This document shows, piece after piece, positions 44,737-55,367 of a stretch of DNA of 64,000 nucleotides; positions within the stretch are counted from its first letter, which is position 1; the number at the start of each line of letters is the position of its first letter. The position numbers and the translations under genes are program-made. Source of the stretch: Russula earlei (lineage: Eukaryota; Basidiomycota; Agaricomycetes; Russulales; Russulaceae); the NCBI GenBank assembly GCA_025769875.1, contig JAGFNK010000210.1:1-64000 (forward strand), in the 5' to 3' direction. Below the pieces are notes generated by a model. The model was not told the DNA's origin. It did no database searches and saw only the letters and a list, made by a program, of their open reading frames with translations.

Positions 44737-45577
44737 TGTTACACCATTTTCCTTTTACGTTTACTTCTTACCTTTTGCTACGGACTGCTTGCTTGCGTAC
44801 GTCCCTTTACTTACTGGTCTTGTGATCTCTTACGTCTTGTGATCCTTTCTGTGTTATCATGTGATCCATACACGTCCAGGTAACACTGGATTGCTGTTAC
44901 TTTCCCTTTGTTTGGGTTTTCTTTCCATTTATGTTCACTTCTTAGTTTCGACTGTGCAATGCTGCGCACCTACTGTGCAGCACAGTTACTTGGTTCTGAC
45001 TCATTCGTGGCCTCATTCCTATGACTCCTACTTATTATGACTCCTACTATACTAGTAGCACAGTCAAAGCGCAGTACTTTGTGACCAAAGCCCTAAGCTT
45101 GGTCTCTTGTAGAATCCAACCTACTCTTGTCCAAACATATTCGCCTGCAACCCACTTCACTCTCACAAACTTAACTCACAACTACCTCTCCATTTCATCA
45201 ACTCTCAACACACCATCCACCATCTACTCTTCGCCTTTCCCTTCCTTCCCTAAGAGTCTCTCTTCACTCTCCTGAGAAGAGCTCTCCTCCTTTAAGACCT
45301 ACCTTCCTCTACTCTCTCTGCGTTGTTCAAGGTCTCGACGGACTTGAACGCATATAGCTAGTGGAACCAGCCCTAGTCTATCCCATTACAAACTTACCCT
45401 AGCTTCTCAACGGACCGAGTTGTACTAGGAAGGGTCTATTGGCCATAACCTGTTTAGCATAAAACACTTCGACCACTGCAGGGATCCTTACTCACTATAC
45501 ACGGGAACCAGCCCATTTCTTGAACACATCTCTATCATCAACTTGCTTGTGAACTGACACGGCTAGTTACCGTGACA
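44737..45577 (+). mobile_element. Solo LTR of the element-C family inside element C, TSD GCTAC
   Basis: 841 bp in opposite orientation to its host, TGTTACACC...CCGTGACA on the plus strand, flanked by GCTAC at 44732-44736 and 45578-45582. It lacks the same 35-bp TATA segment as the host element's 5' LTR. Confidence 0.94.
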
Positions 45578-45582
45578 GCTAC

Positions 45583-46067
45583 TCTGATTGGAGTAGGATC
45601 AAAGCATGGGGGTATAGGAAGTTGCTTGATCCATTTGTCGGTGTCCCAAGTGGAGGCTACAACAGTATCCTCAAGGGTTCCTTTGGTCCAATCAACAGCA
45701 GGGTTGGTAGCACAAAGGAATGGAAAGCCAAGAAGCATGTCATCGGTTGAGATTTCAGCGATATAGAAGCGCATTCGATGTTCTTGTCCTTTAAATCGAA
45801 TGTAAAGATCGACTGCTTCAGTGACAGTTCCGGCTTTGTTGTGAGTTCCATCTACATTGTGCATGACTTTTGGCTTTTGTAGAGTGGAAATTGGGAGTTT
45901 ATAGCGAGTGATGATATTTTTGTGGATGAAATTGTCGGTTGCTCCACTATCAAGTAGAGCGACAAGATCGGCCCTTTGTCCACTAGTGCGTATTTGAACA
46001 GGAACTTTGATTGAATTGAGTCTTGCTACAAATACATCACTAGGGAAGACAGCTCAAATTAAGGCTG
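45583..46067 (-). pseudogene. Element C protease region
   Basis: ALLDSGATDNFIHKN with the catalytic DSG near 45960, MHNVDGTHNKAGTVTEAVDL, and LLGFPFLCATNPAVDW near 45735. It continues into RT if the solo LTR is removed. Confidence 0.85.
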
Positions 46068-46073
46068 GGTAAT

Positions 46074-47285
46074 TCAAGCTGGGGGAAAATCCACGCCGTT
46101 ATTGACCATGGCAGTAGCCCATGAGCAACATTGTTCTTCAGAATATCCAGACATTATAGCCACAACTTCCTCAGGAGATGGTCCTTCATTATAAGTTTGT
46201 GTCTCCTGTTGAGTAGGTTGTTGGACTGGTTGATCATCAGGGGGATTTTCCTGATAATATTCGGTTGGTTGTTCATCAGTTTGAGCTAAACGAACATGGG
46301 TGTCGACCTGTTCTTCAGGGTAATACAGTTCCTGGTATTCATCTGGTTCTATAACTTCAACCAGACGTGTTTTCATAGGAACTGATTTGAAGGTGGTCGA
46401 CTTATTAGGACAATTGCATGCCACATGTCCTTGTTTAGAGCAAAAGAAGCAACGACCTTCGACTTGATGTTGTTTCTTCTCTTGCTCAGTAGTGGCTGCT
46501 CTAGCGCAGTCAACGTCCATTGGAACAACTTGATTGTTGCTCCTAGGAATAAATTGGCCAGTAGGGTTCCTTGGTACAAAGGTAGGATTGACCCTAGGAG
46601 GCGGTCCAGGAGGGGGACGGAATGTAGTGTTGGTAGGACAGAAGTTAAGGAATTGTTGGGGATTACGCGCGATATTGCGTATATCTCCCATATAGCTTTG
46701 CCTCATGGCATATTTGTTGTGTTCCTTTCTAGCCGCTTCAGTCCATTCCGTGAAATTGGTAGGTAGGGTTTCCCTTAATAAGACGTTGTTGAGGAGTGGC
46801 CTACTAAGACCTCTAGCAAAATAGTCTAGAGTTCCGTTTGCATTTAGGTCGTATCCTGCGTCGTTAGCAAGGTTGGTAAAGGTGGCAATATAAGAGTCCA
46901 GGTCAGGTCCTTGTTGCCTTAGAACAGCTAGTTTATTGAACGCGTTTTGCCTTTTATTAGTGTCGGTGAAGGCATTATTAAACGCAGTTCTAAAGTCATT
47001 CCATAGAGCTTCGTTGGTCCTGAGTACTCCAAGAGTGTTGACACTATTATTGACTGTTTCCAGTTGAGTGTCAACCCAGTGGTCCACATTAGGGCCTCTT
47101 ATAAAGGATAGGCAAGCATTAACTCGTCTATAAGGATTGTTGAAGAGGGAGTTTTCATCATTCATATTGCGAAAGATGGCAAACTCTCTCATGAATTTGG
47201 AGGATTGGGAGTGGTCTCCATCAAAGATAGATGGTGGGTTTCCCCTGACCGCTCTGTTAGAAGGGATTGGTACTATGGCAGCCAT
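46074..47285 (-). CDS. gag: Element C gag
   Basis: 403 codons from the first ATG of the internal region: MAAIVPIPSNRAVRGNPPSIF, Ty3-type capsid helices (YRRVNACLSFIRGPNVDHWV; DSYIATFTNLANDAGYD; LSRPLLNNVLLRETLPTNF), a Pro-rich linker (FRPPPGPPPRVNP), CFFCSKQGHVACNC near 46430, and an acidic, Gln-rich tail (DQPVQQPTQQETQ). This frame is uninterrupted. Confidence 0.92.
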   Translation of the reverse strand: MAAIVPIPSNRAVRGNPPSIFDGDHSQSSKFMREFAIFRNMNDENSLFNNPYRRVNACLSFIRGPNVDHWVDTQLETVNNSVNTLGVLRTNEALWNDFRTAFNNAFTDTNKRQNAFNKLAVLRQQGPDLDSYIATFTNLANDAGYDLNANGTLDYFARGLSRPLLNNVLLRETLPTNFTEWTEAARKEHNKYAMRQSYMGDIRNIARNPQQFLNFCPTNTTFRPPPGPPPRVNPTFVPRNPTGQFIPRSNNQVVPMDVDCARAATTEQEKKQHQVEGRCFFCSKQGHVACNCPNKSTTFKSVPMKTRLVEVIEPDEYQELYYPEEQVDTHVRLAQTDEQPTEYYQENPPDDQPVQQPTQQETQTYNEGPSPEEVVAIMSGYSEEQCCSWATAMVNNGVDFPPA

Positions 47286-47900
47286 AGCTGGAGGAGGTGG
47301 AGGTGGAGTGGGAGGTGAAGGTGGAGTAGGAGGGGTAGGAGGTCTAGGAGTGGGTACGTGAGGGATACCAAAGATCCTTTGTGGTACAGGAAGTGGTTCG
47401 GGTGCTGGCGCGGCTTCTACTGCTAGATGTATAGGAGATAACCTAGGTGAAGGTTGTCTGGTTCAAGGTCGAGAGGAAGGTTGTTGGGATTCTTCTGCCG
47501 AAGATAAACAATGTCTTCCAAGAGAAGGTGAAGGTTGATATTGAAAGAGTTGGTACTGGGGGTCTGATTGATCCCAAGTTCCTAAATCGTGTTCTTCGTT
47601 GTCGAGAACAAGGCCTTTGTGAGTGGCGTATTCAAGGTGAAGTCCGACTTCTCGTCTATCAAGTTTATACCAACGTCCGTTGATAACTTCGATACGGTGG
47701 TAAAGGTTTTCGATGCGGAGGTAATATCCTACTTCAGGTTCAGTGGGGTGCCAAAAGGCTTTACCAGTGATATGTTCAGGTAGGTTGTCTTGATTACGTC
47801 GAGTGACGGTTCAGTGTTGAAGAGGGTTAGATGAGGAAGCTGGTTCGATAGAGGGTTCGGGGATAGCAAGAGTATTCAAGGTAGAAGCCGTGGTGAAACG
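47286..47900 (-). pseudogene. Element C pre-Gag domain, in frame with gag and AUG-free
   Basis: Upstream of the gag ATG the same frame codes DNLPEHITGKAFWHP near 47770, YYLRIENLYHRIEVINGRWYKL near 47680, then a Pro/Ser linker. Two TGA codons (near 47817 and 47462) interrupt it, both explainable as CGA to TGA. No ATG occurs in any frame from 47915 to the gag start. Confidence 0.65.
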
Positions 47901-47901
47901 T

Positions 47902-47913
47902 TAAGCTTGGTCT
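47902..47913 (-). promoter_or_regulatory. Primer-binding site of element C, self-complementary to mRNA 5' end
   Basis: Sense AGACCAAGCTTA, two bases inside the 5' LTR, is the exact complement of TAAGCTTGGTCT at 48406-48395. Confidence 0.75.
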
Positions 47914-47915
47914 GA

Positions 47916-48762
47916 TGTCACGGTAACTAGCCGTGTCAGTTCACAAGTGAAAAACAAGTTGATGATAATGAGGTGTTCAAGAAACGGGCTGGTTCCCGTG
48001 TGTAATGAGTAAGGATCCCTGCAGCAGTCGAAGTGTTTTATGCTAAACAGGTTATGGCCAATAGACCCTTCCTAGTACGACTCGGTCCATTGAGAAGCTA
48101 GGGTAAGTTTATAATGGGATAGACTAGGGCTGGTTCCACTAGCTATATGCATTCAAGTCCATCGGGGACCTTGAACAATGCAGAGAGAGTAGAGGAAGGT
48201 AGGTCTTAAAGGAGGAGAGCTCTTCTCAGGGGAGTGAAGAGAGACTCTTAGGAAAGGAAGGGAAAGGCAAAGAGTAGATGGTAGATGGTGTGTGAAGAGT
48301 TGATGAAATGGAGAGGTGGATGTGGTTTGAGGATTAGGAGCGAAGTGGGTTGCAGGCAAATATGTTTGGACAAGAGTAGGTTGGATTCTACAAGAGACCA
48401 AGCTTAGGGCTTTGGTCACAAAGTACTGCGCTTTGACTGTGCTACTAGTATAGTAGGAGTCATAATAAGTAGGAGTCATAGGAATGAGGCCACGAATGAG
48501 TCAGAACCAAGTAACTGTGCTGCACAGTAGGTGCGCAGCATTGCACAGTCGAAACTAAGAAGTAAATATAAATGGAAAGAGAACCAAACAAAGGGAAAGT
48601 AACAGCAATCCAGTGTTACCTGGACGTGTATGGATCACATGATAACACAAAAGGGATCACAAGACATAAGAGATCACAAGACCAGTAAGTAAAGGGATGT
48701 ATGCAAGCAAGCAGTCCATAGCAAGAGGTAAGAAGTAAACATAAAAGGAAAATGGTGTAACA
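47916..48762 (-). repeat. 5' LTR of element C (TATA-less short form)
   Basis: 847 bp. It lacks 35 bp between CAAAGTACTG and CGCTTTGAC that hold TATATATAAG in the other LTR, so the element's own promoter looks disabled or altered. R-U5 holds a short upstream frame of seven codons (ATGGACTTGAAT...TAG). Confidence 0.9.
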
Positions 48763-48767
48763 ATATC

Positions 48768-51457
48768 TCAACAGTTTCTCAACAGATTGCCTTGAAACTT
48801 TGACAGTAGAACCTTATATACTGTATCTATGTGCAGCTAAAATATGGGAGCCTAATATTTAGTTCTTGAAATGTCAATTTTCAGGTGCTGACATGAGTGC
48901 AAAACTTTGAACTGCCATATCTCAACTGTTTCTGAATCAATTGACTTGGAACTTCGACAGTGGGATCTCATGTACTGTATCTAGGTGCAGCCCAAGAGTT
49001 GGGGTCTAATTCTCTGTTCTTGAAGTTTCAATTTTTGGGTGCAATCTGAGTGTGAAATTTCGAACTGCCATATCTCAACCATTTCTCAATGGATTGCCTT
49101 GAAACTTGGACAGTGGGATCTCATATAATGTGTCTAGGTGCAGCCAAAGAGTTGGTGTCTAATTATCAGTTCTTGAAGTTTCAATTTTTGGGTGCCCATC
49201 TGCGTGCAATTTTTCGAACTGTCATATCTCAACCATTTCTTGATGGATTGCCTTGAAACTTGGACAGTAGAACCTCATGTACTGTATCCAGAGGCAGCCA
49301 AATAATTGGTTTCACTTGTTGAATTTTCACATTTTGGGGTGCTGACCCCAAGCATGATAAAATTACATTATCCCTACAGCTGAGCACATGATATGATACA
49401 ACTATTTATGACATAGCACGCAAGAAGGGCACGTTCATGGGACCAGACAAGGACTGACGGAAGAGCAATAAGACAAAATCGAAACGATGACGCGAGGCGT
49501 GCGTCGAGGCAGTGATTGCGATCATGCATGAATGGGCGAGGCGAGGCGATGGTGGGCTGCGAGCCCTCAAGTACGGCGGTGGCGAACAATGATGAATGAT
49601 GGGGGGGTGGCTCAGTAGTCGGAGCAACACAGTGAGTGACAGTGTGCTGCTGTTGGGCACCTTTTGGCATTTCTCGTGCATGACGCGGCATTTGCACACT
49701 ACGATCATCACATTTCACACTGCTTACCCCTCTCACACTTCAAAAAATGCGCTTTTTATTATGCGAGCCATCAGGAAATGTCTTCCACATGTGGTGCATC
49801 ATACTTACCTGAAACCAGGAAATTGCTGTTGACCCTTGGACATGAAAGCTTGCTCCATTCACCTGGCTCATCCACAACATAACCCTCAAAATAGAGCTGG
49901 AGGTTCCCTTCACTGACCACGGGAAGCTTTCCCTGGTCCTGTCCAACAATGGAAGAGGCGAACGCGAGTGGTGGCATTCAAGTTTCGAACTGTCGGTGGC
50001 CGGCCACGTGTGAGCCAGCAGGGCGGTGACTGGAGGAAGGATGAGTTTTGTACATATGGCAGGGAGAAATAACATTGCATACCTTCATCGTTTTGTCAGC
50101 TTTTCATTTTGCTCTCCCACACAGTGTACCACAGTATCGTATGTGTGTGGTCTCAAGCGAGACCTGGAGCTTGCACATCACAGGTTCCCTCCTCTGCAGC
50201 GAGTTCAGATGCGCGCCAACGGGCATGTGCAAGCAGGCATCTCACATAAAGGATAAAGAGTGGATCTTCCGCTGACAAGATATCTGGCATGCAGAAATTG
50301 AGGACCCACATCATCTCCTCGTGCCACCACTTGTCACGGCCCTGCGTCCATGGAACTTCGTTCCCCATGCGCCTAAGAACAAGGATGTGCTCAACATGCA
50401 GGCAGACCTTGAGTGCTGAATCGACTATTGCTTTGGTTGCAATAGTCTTCCCACCGCAACGCCCTTCATTGGCAATAAGGATGACACAGCTCTGGCAGTC
50501 ATTGATACGGTCATGATGCGCCTCTGCAGAGAAGCCAGCGAACACAACAGAGTGGACGGCACCGATGAGCGCTACACACGAGGAGGGCAGCGACCGCTTG
50601 CCATGCCATAGGAAGGTAGATAGAGACGGCATTGCCTTAATTGATGCCGAGAGATTTTCAGTACATTGGCAACACTAGAAGTTTTGTGTGGCAGTTCAGC
50701 ATAGGGATCTGTTGGGCTCATCGGCTTCATAAATGATAGCGGTCTGGGAGAGATGAGCGATCAGACACGGAGATACCCGGAAATGGCTCTTGATCAACCA
50801 TAATCTATGACGGTACGGACCTTGTTGGGATGTTTGAATGCCTAACGGTCTACACTGTTGTACGACACATTCAGACCTACAGGGATGAGGCGACATGAGG
50901 GGTGGCGTGGGGCATATTACTTATGTCAGCAGCGTCTCTGGCACTGGCGGTGTGGAGGCTGTTTCTGCTCCTCCTGAGGTGGCAAGTGACTAAGCTCAGG
51001 TCCAGGGCCTTCTTGGACAATGTGTGTTGCATGAGACTAAAACGACAGTTGGGGTTGAGACCAAGATGGTGGCATGGACGAGTTCAGGCGATGGCTGCAA
51101 GTGAGACTGAAGTGGTGGAAGAAGCCAGACGAAGCTGACATTGTAGGGGCTGGCTGGACCAAAGTAACGGCAGCTAGAGGGGACGACGAGGAGGCTGAGA
51201 CTGCGGCAACTGGGACTGAGACAGCAAGGTGGCACATGTGGCCAACAGAATGGCCAACAGAACTGAAACGACTAGACGGCAGACGAAGCAGGTGCAGATG
51301 GATGAGAGGCAGCAGTGGGCAGGACAGGGGCCGTGATGGCGATGACTTGGAAAGGCTACAAATGGAGCAGCTGATGAAGCTATGACAGGGGTTGATGGTG
51401 GATGAGGGCAGAGAGGACTAGGGGTGGTGGTAATTGGGGAGTCCAACTCCGACTCCA
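48768..51457. repeat. Left arm of palindrome E
   Basis: Mirror of 51638-54328 (mirror coordinates sum to about 103096). 48768-49350 is made of degenerate tandem units of about 150 bp, each with CATATCTCAAC..TTTCT, CCTTGAAACTT.GACAG and AATTTTTGGGTGC words. Together with 39472-39545 it forms the whole arm. Confidence 0.92.
50246..50877 (-). pseudogene. Captured acetyl-CoA synthetase gene fragment (left arm)
   Basis: Identical mirror copy of 52219-52850; see that entry. Confidence 0.82.
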
Positions 51458-51578
51458 AGATGGTCACTTTTCGCTCACTTACATCTGTATACATGGAGAT
51501 TTCCTCCGCAGACATGGTTGTGTTGAGACGAATGATGATCCATTGCACTTCTTCTGAGACTGCTTTGCCTTTAGCCAT
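51458..51578 (-). pseudogene. Mariner-type transposase N-terminus in the palindrome loop
   Basis: ATG at 51578 followed by about 40 codons: MAKGKAVSEEVQWIIIRLN, then SAEEISMYTDVSERKV. This is the first helix-turn-helix of a fungal Tc1/mariner-like transposase family, recalled by motif. It is truncated where the arm begins. It is the only part of E present once. Confidence 0.65.
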
Positions 51579-52218
51579 GGCAGTGATGGGTGTGTTGAAA
51601 AAATTTCCTCTTTGGGAACAAAGACATCTCGACCGTCTCGGAGTCAGAGTCGGACTCCCCGATTACCACCACCCCCAGTCCCCTCTGCCCTCATCCACCA
51701 TCAACCCCCATCATAGCTTCATCAGCTGCTCCATTCTTAGCCTTGCCAAGTCATCGCCATCATGGCCCCTGTCCTGCCCACTGCTGCCTCTCGTCCATCT
51801 GCACCTGCTTCGTCCGCCGTCTAGTCGTTTCAGTTCTGTTGGCCATTCTGTTGGCCACACGTGCCACCTTGCTGTCTCAGTCCCAGTTGCTGCAGTCTCA
51901 GCCTCCTCATCGTCCCCTCTAGCTGCCGTTACTTTGGTCCAGCCAGCCCCTACAATGTCAGCTTCGTCTGGCTTCTTCCACCACTTCAGTCTCACTTGCA
52001 GCCGTCGCCTGAACTCGTCCATGCCACCATCTTGGTCTCAACCCCAACTGTCGTTTTAGTCTCATGCAACACACATTGTCCAAGAAGGCCCTGGACCTGA
52101 GCTTAGTCACTTGCCACCTCAGGAGGAGCAGAAACAGCCTCCACACCGCCAGTGCCAGAGACGCTGCTGACATAAGTAATATGCCCCACGCCACCCCTCA
52201 TGTCGCCTCATCCCTGTA

Positions 52219-52850
52219 GGTCTGAATGTGTCGTACAACAGTGTAGACCGTTAGGCATTCAAACATCCCAACAAGGTCCGTACCGTCATAGATTATGGTT
52301 GATCAAGAGCCATTTCCGGGTATCTCCGTGTCTGATCGCTCATCTCTCCCAGACCGCTATCATTTATGAAGCCGATGAGCCCAACAGATCCCTATGCTGA
52401 ACTGCCACACAAAACTTCTAGTGTTGCCAATGTACTGAAAATCTCTCGGCATCAATTAAGGCAATGCCGTCTCTATCTACCTTCCTATGGCATGGCAAGC
52501 GGTCGCTGCCCTCCTCGTGTGTAGCGCTCATCGGTGCCGTCCACTCTGTTGTGTTCGCTGGCTTCTCTGCAGAGGCGCATCATGACCGTATCAATGACTG
52601 CCAGAGCTGTGTCATCCTTATTGCCAATGAAGGGCGTTGCGGTGGGAAGACTATTGCAACCAAAGCAATAGTCGATTCAGCACTCAAGGTCTGCCTGCAT
52701 GTTGAGCACATCCTTGTTCTTAGGCGCATGGGGAACGAAGTTCCATGGACGCAGGGCCGTGACAAGTGGTGGCACGAGGAGATGATGTGGGTCCTCAATT
52801 TCTGCATGCCAGATATCTTGTCAGCGGAAGATCCACTCTTTATCCTTTAT
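52219..52850 (+). pseudogene. Captured acetyl-CoA synthetase gene fragment (right arm)
   Basis: Broken plus-strand coding in the order of fungal acetyl-CoA synthetase: GLNVSYNSVDR, a TAG where Trp is expected, AFKHPNK, then (frame break) TAIIYEADEPNR, VANVLK with a shift, [62 protein letters not shown] and AEDPLFILY. It ends at the codon before the ATP-binding TSGSTGKPKG loop, where GTGAGA, a plausible splice donor, follows. So genomic DNA, not a cDNA, was captured, and the catalytic part is absent. Confidence 0.85.
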
Positions 52851-53118
52851 GTGAGATGCCTGCTTGCACATGCCCGTTGGCGCGCATCTGAACTCGCTGC
52901 AGAGGAGGGAACCTGTGATGTGCAAGCTCCAGGTCTCGCTTGAGACCACACACATACGATACTGTGGTACACTGTGTGGGAGAGCAAAATGAAAAGCTGA
53001 CAAAACGATGAAGGTATGCAATGTTATTTCTCCCTGCCATATGTACAAAACTCATCCTTCCTCCAGTCACCGCCCTGCTGGCTCACACGTGGCCGGCCAC
53101 CGACAGTTCGAAACTTGA

Positions 53119-53290
53119 ATGCCACCACTCGCGTTCGCCTCTTCCATTGTTGGACAGGACCAGGGAAAGCTTCCCGTGGTCAGTGAAGGGAACCTCCAGC
53201 TCTATTTTGAGGGTTATGTTGTGGATGAGCCAGGTGAATGGAGCAAGCTTTCATGTCCAAGGGTCAACAGCAATTTCCTGGTTTCAGGTA
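53119..53290 (+). pseudogene. Second captured gene fragment in palindrome E
   Basis: Plus-strand frame from ATG at 53119: LAFASSIVGQDQGKLPVVSE, GNLQLYFEGYVVDEPGEWSK, CPRVNSNFLVSG, followed by GTAAGT, a consensus splice donor. The mirror copy is at 49806-49977. Family not recognised; it looks like a host exon. Confidence 0.5.
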
Positions 53291-54404
53291 AGTATGATGC
53301 ACCACATGTGGAAGACATTTCCTGATGGCTCGCATAATAAAAAGCGCATTTTTTGAAGTGTGAGAGGGGTAAGCAGTGTGAAATGTGATGATCGTAGTGT
53401 GCAAATGCCGCGTCATGCACGAGAAATGCCAAAAGGTGCCCAACAGCAGCACACTGTCACTCACTGTGTTGCTCCGACTACTGAGCCACCCCCCCATCAT
53501 TCATCATTGTTCGCCACCGCCGTACTTGAGGGCTCGCAGCCCACCATCGCCTCGCCTCGCCCATTCATGCATGATCGCAATCACTGCCTCGACGCACGCC
53601 TCGCGTCATCGTTTCGATTTTGTCTTATTGCTCTTCCGTCAGTCCTTGTCTGGTCCCATGAACGTGCCCTTCTTGCGTGCTATGTCATAAATAGTTGTAT
53701 CATATCATGTGCTCAGCTGTAGGGATAATGTAATTTTATCATGCTTGGGGTCAGCACCCCAAAATGTGAAAATTCAACAAGTGAAACCAATTATTTGGCT
53801 GCCTCTGGATACAGTACATGAGGTTCTACTGTCCAAGTTTCAAGGCAATCCATCAAGAAATGGTTGAGATATGACAGTTCGAAAAATTGCACGCAGATGG
53901 GCACCCAAAAATTGAAACTTCAAGAACTGATAATTAGACACCAACTCTTTGGCTGCACCTAGACACATTATATGAGATCCCACTGTCCAAGTTTCAAGGC
54001 AATCCATTGAGAAATGGTTGAGATATGGCAGTTCGAAATTTCACACTCAGATTGCACCCAAAAATTGAAACTTCAAGAACAGAGAATTAGACCCCAACTC
54101 TTGGGCTGCACCTAGATACAGTACATGAGATCCCACTGTCGAAGTTCCAAGTCAATTGATTCAGAAACAGTTGAGATATGGCAGTTCAAAGTTTTGCACT
54201 CATGTCAGCACCTGAAAATTGACATTTCAAGAACTAAATATTAGGCTCCCATATTTTAGCTGCACATAGATACAGTATATAAGGTTCTACTGTCAAAGTT
54301 TCAAGGCAATCTGTTGAGAAACTGTTGAGATATAGCAGTTTTAATTTCGCACTCAAAATGACATCCAAAAATGGCAAGTGCAAGGTCATGTGAAAATGAC
54401 AATA

Positions 54405-54630
54405 AATACTGTATGTAGCAAGGCTGTACAGTACTATATGTGGAACAATAGATAAAAGGTGAGCCAATAGCAAAAGGGGATCAAAAGGTAAGGTGAAACA
54501 CAAGAGGGTAAAGTGACAGGTGTCAATCAATATCAAGGGATGAAATGGTAATCAAGGGGACAAGGGCGACAGAAGGGAACAATAACTGAAACAGGTTAGA
54601 GATGAACCAATAAGGGGGTAAATCATGACA
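54405..54630 (-). repeat. 5' LTR remnant of element B
   Basis: AAATACTGTATGTAGCAAGG...AATCATGACA, the last 226 bp or so of a B-type LTR, directly right of transposon E and left of the AGATC duplication at 54631-54635. Confidence 0.88.
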
Positions 54631-54635
54631 AGATC

Positions 54636-55362
54636 CCAGCATCATTTCTTGGCAGAAATTGCTGCAATGCAACCTTGATCTCCTAATTTATGGTGCCCTT
54701 TGTTACAGCATCACAGCTGTTGGAGCGTTAGCTCAGGGTTCAGTGGGGTGAAGTCCCTGTGACTTGGTTCAAGGGTTCAGTGGGGCCGGCTCAGAGAGAC
54801 CAGATCAAGGGTTTAGCGTCTCAAGGTTAAGTCAGGTGATGACTCAGCCCACAGACAGAGTTGGTCTTCTGGTTTCACAGAAGAGGAGGACAGTGAGAGA
54901 GAGGCAGAGGAGGAAAAGGAACACAAGGGTTCCTTGAGGTGTGCTCAGGTCAAGCAGAGTGTAGGCCAGCACAAGCAAGTTGTGATTGAGAGAGTATACA
55001 AGGCAAGGGATGCAACAGGAAGTAGGACAAAGCTAAGCTTGGAGCATTCCCCAGCTTTTACAGGTGCTTAAATACTGTATGTAGTGAGGCTGTACAGTAC
55101 TATATGTGGAACAACAGACAAAAGGTGAGCCAATAGCAAAAGGGGATCAATGACAAATGAAACACAAGGAGGTAAGGTGACAGCTGTCAATCAATATCAA
55201 GGGATGAAACAGTAACCAAAGGGATGGGGGTGACAGGAGAAAACAATAATGGAAGAGGTTAGTGACAAACTGACAGGGATAGATCACAACACCCTTTCCC
55301 CTACATCTTGGACCCATTCCTCATTGATCCAAAACATCAAAAGTCAGTTGACTTTTGCATCC
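54636..55362 (-). pseudogene. hAT/DUF659 transposase gene, upstream fragments
   Basis: Only 54636-54695 and 55297-55362 are gene DNA; the rest is a solo LTR. The pieces read in sequence with 34885 on the left and 55856 on the right when insertions and duplications are removed (EEWVQDV near 55320). Coding is short and frame-broken, so assignment rests on the rejoining at TSDs. Confidence 0.55.
54701..55291 (-). mobile_element. Solo LTR, A/B family, TSD CCCTT
   Basis: 591 bp, TGTTACAGCATCACAGC...AGATCACAACA, flanked by CCCTT at 54696-54700 and 55292-55296. CpG-poor like element B's LTR. Confidence 0.93.
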
Positions 55363-55367
55363 TGGTC

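Larger units (their letters stand above)
39546..48762 (-). mobile_element. Ty3/gypsy element C, TSD ATATC
   Basis: LTRs at 39546-40427 (882 bp) and 47916-48762 (847 bp) are flanked by ATATC at 39541-39545 and 48763-48767. Sense is minus. It carries pre-Gag, gag, protease, RT, RNase H, integrase, chromodomain and the third module, with frame breaks, and a solo LTR of its own family inverted between protease and RT. It inserted into the left subterminal repeats of transposon E. Confidence 0.94.
39472..54402. mobile_element. Transposon E: giant palindrome with TA target duplication and captured genes
   Basis: Termini TTGTCGTTTTCATGTGACC and, inverted, TTGTCATTTTCACATGACC are flanked by TA at 39470-39471 and 54403-54404. 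After removing element C the transposon is about 5.7 kb: two arms of about 2.76 kb in inverted orientation around a loop of 180 bp (51458-51637). The loop codes the helix-turn-helix start of a mariner-type transposase. Each arm has four degenerate tandem units of about 150 bp next to the terminus, then a captured piece of an acetyl-CoA synthetase gene and other gene-like DNA. It belongs to the TA-inserting Tc1/mariner group by inference and has no complete transposase. Confidence 0.85.
51638..54402. repeat. Right arm of palindrome E
   Basis: Inverted copy of the left arm. Long stretches are identical, for example the 159-codon frames at 50153-50632 and 52464-52943 and the 120-codon frames at 49374-49736 and 53360-53722. 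Differences cluster near the loop (51640-51850). Confidence 0.92.
34891..54630 (-). mobile_element. Ty3/gypsy element B, host of nested insertions, TSD AGATC
   Basis: A diverged relative of element A. Its 3' LTR (34891-35490) and a 5' LTR remnant (54405-54630) are flanked by AGATC at 34886-34890 and 54631-54635, proving both ends belong to one insertion. Between them lie the third module and pol C-terminal part, then transposon E (39472-54402), which contains element C. The rest of pol, gag and the first part of the 5' LTR were deleted before E arrived. Confidence 0.9.

Noticed and set aside
48768..54402. The palindrome as an assembly or sequencing artefact
   Set aside because: The two outer flanks are different parts of element B, a TA duplication is present, the arms differ near the loop, and the loop holds unique coding DNA. 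A read-folding artefact would also mirror the flanks.
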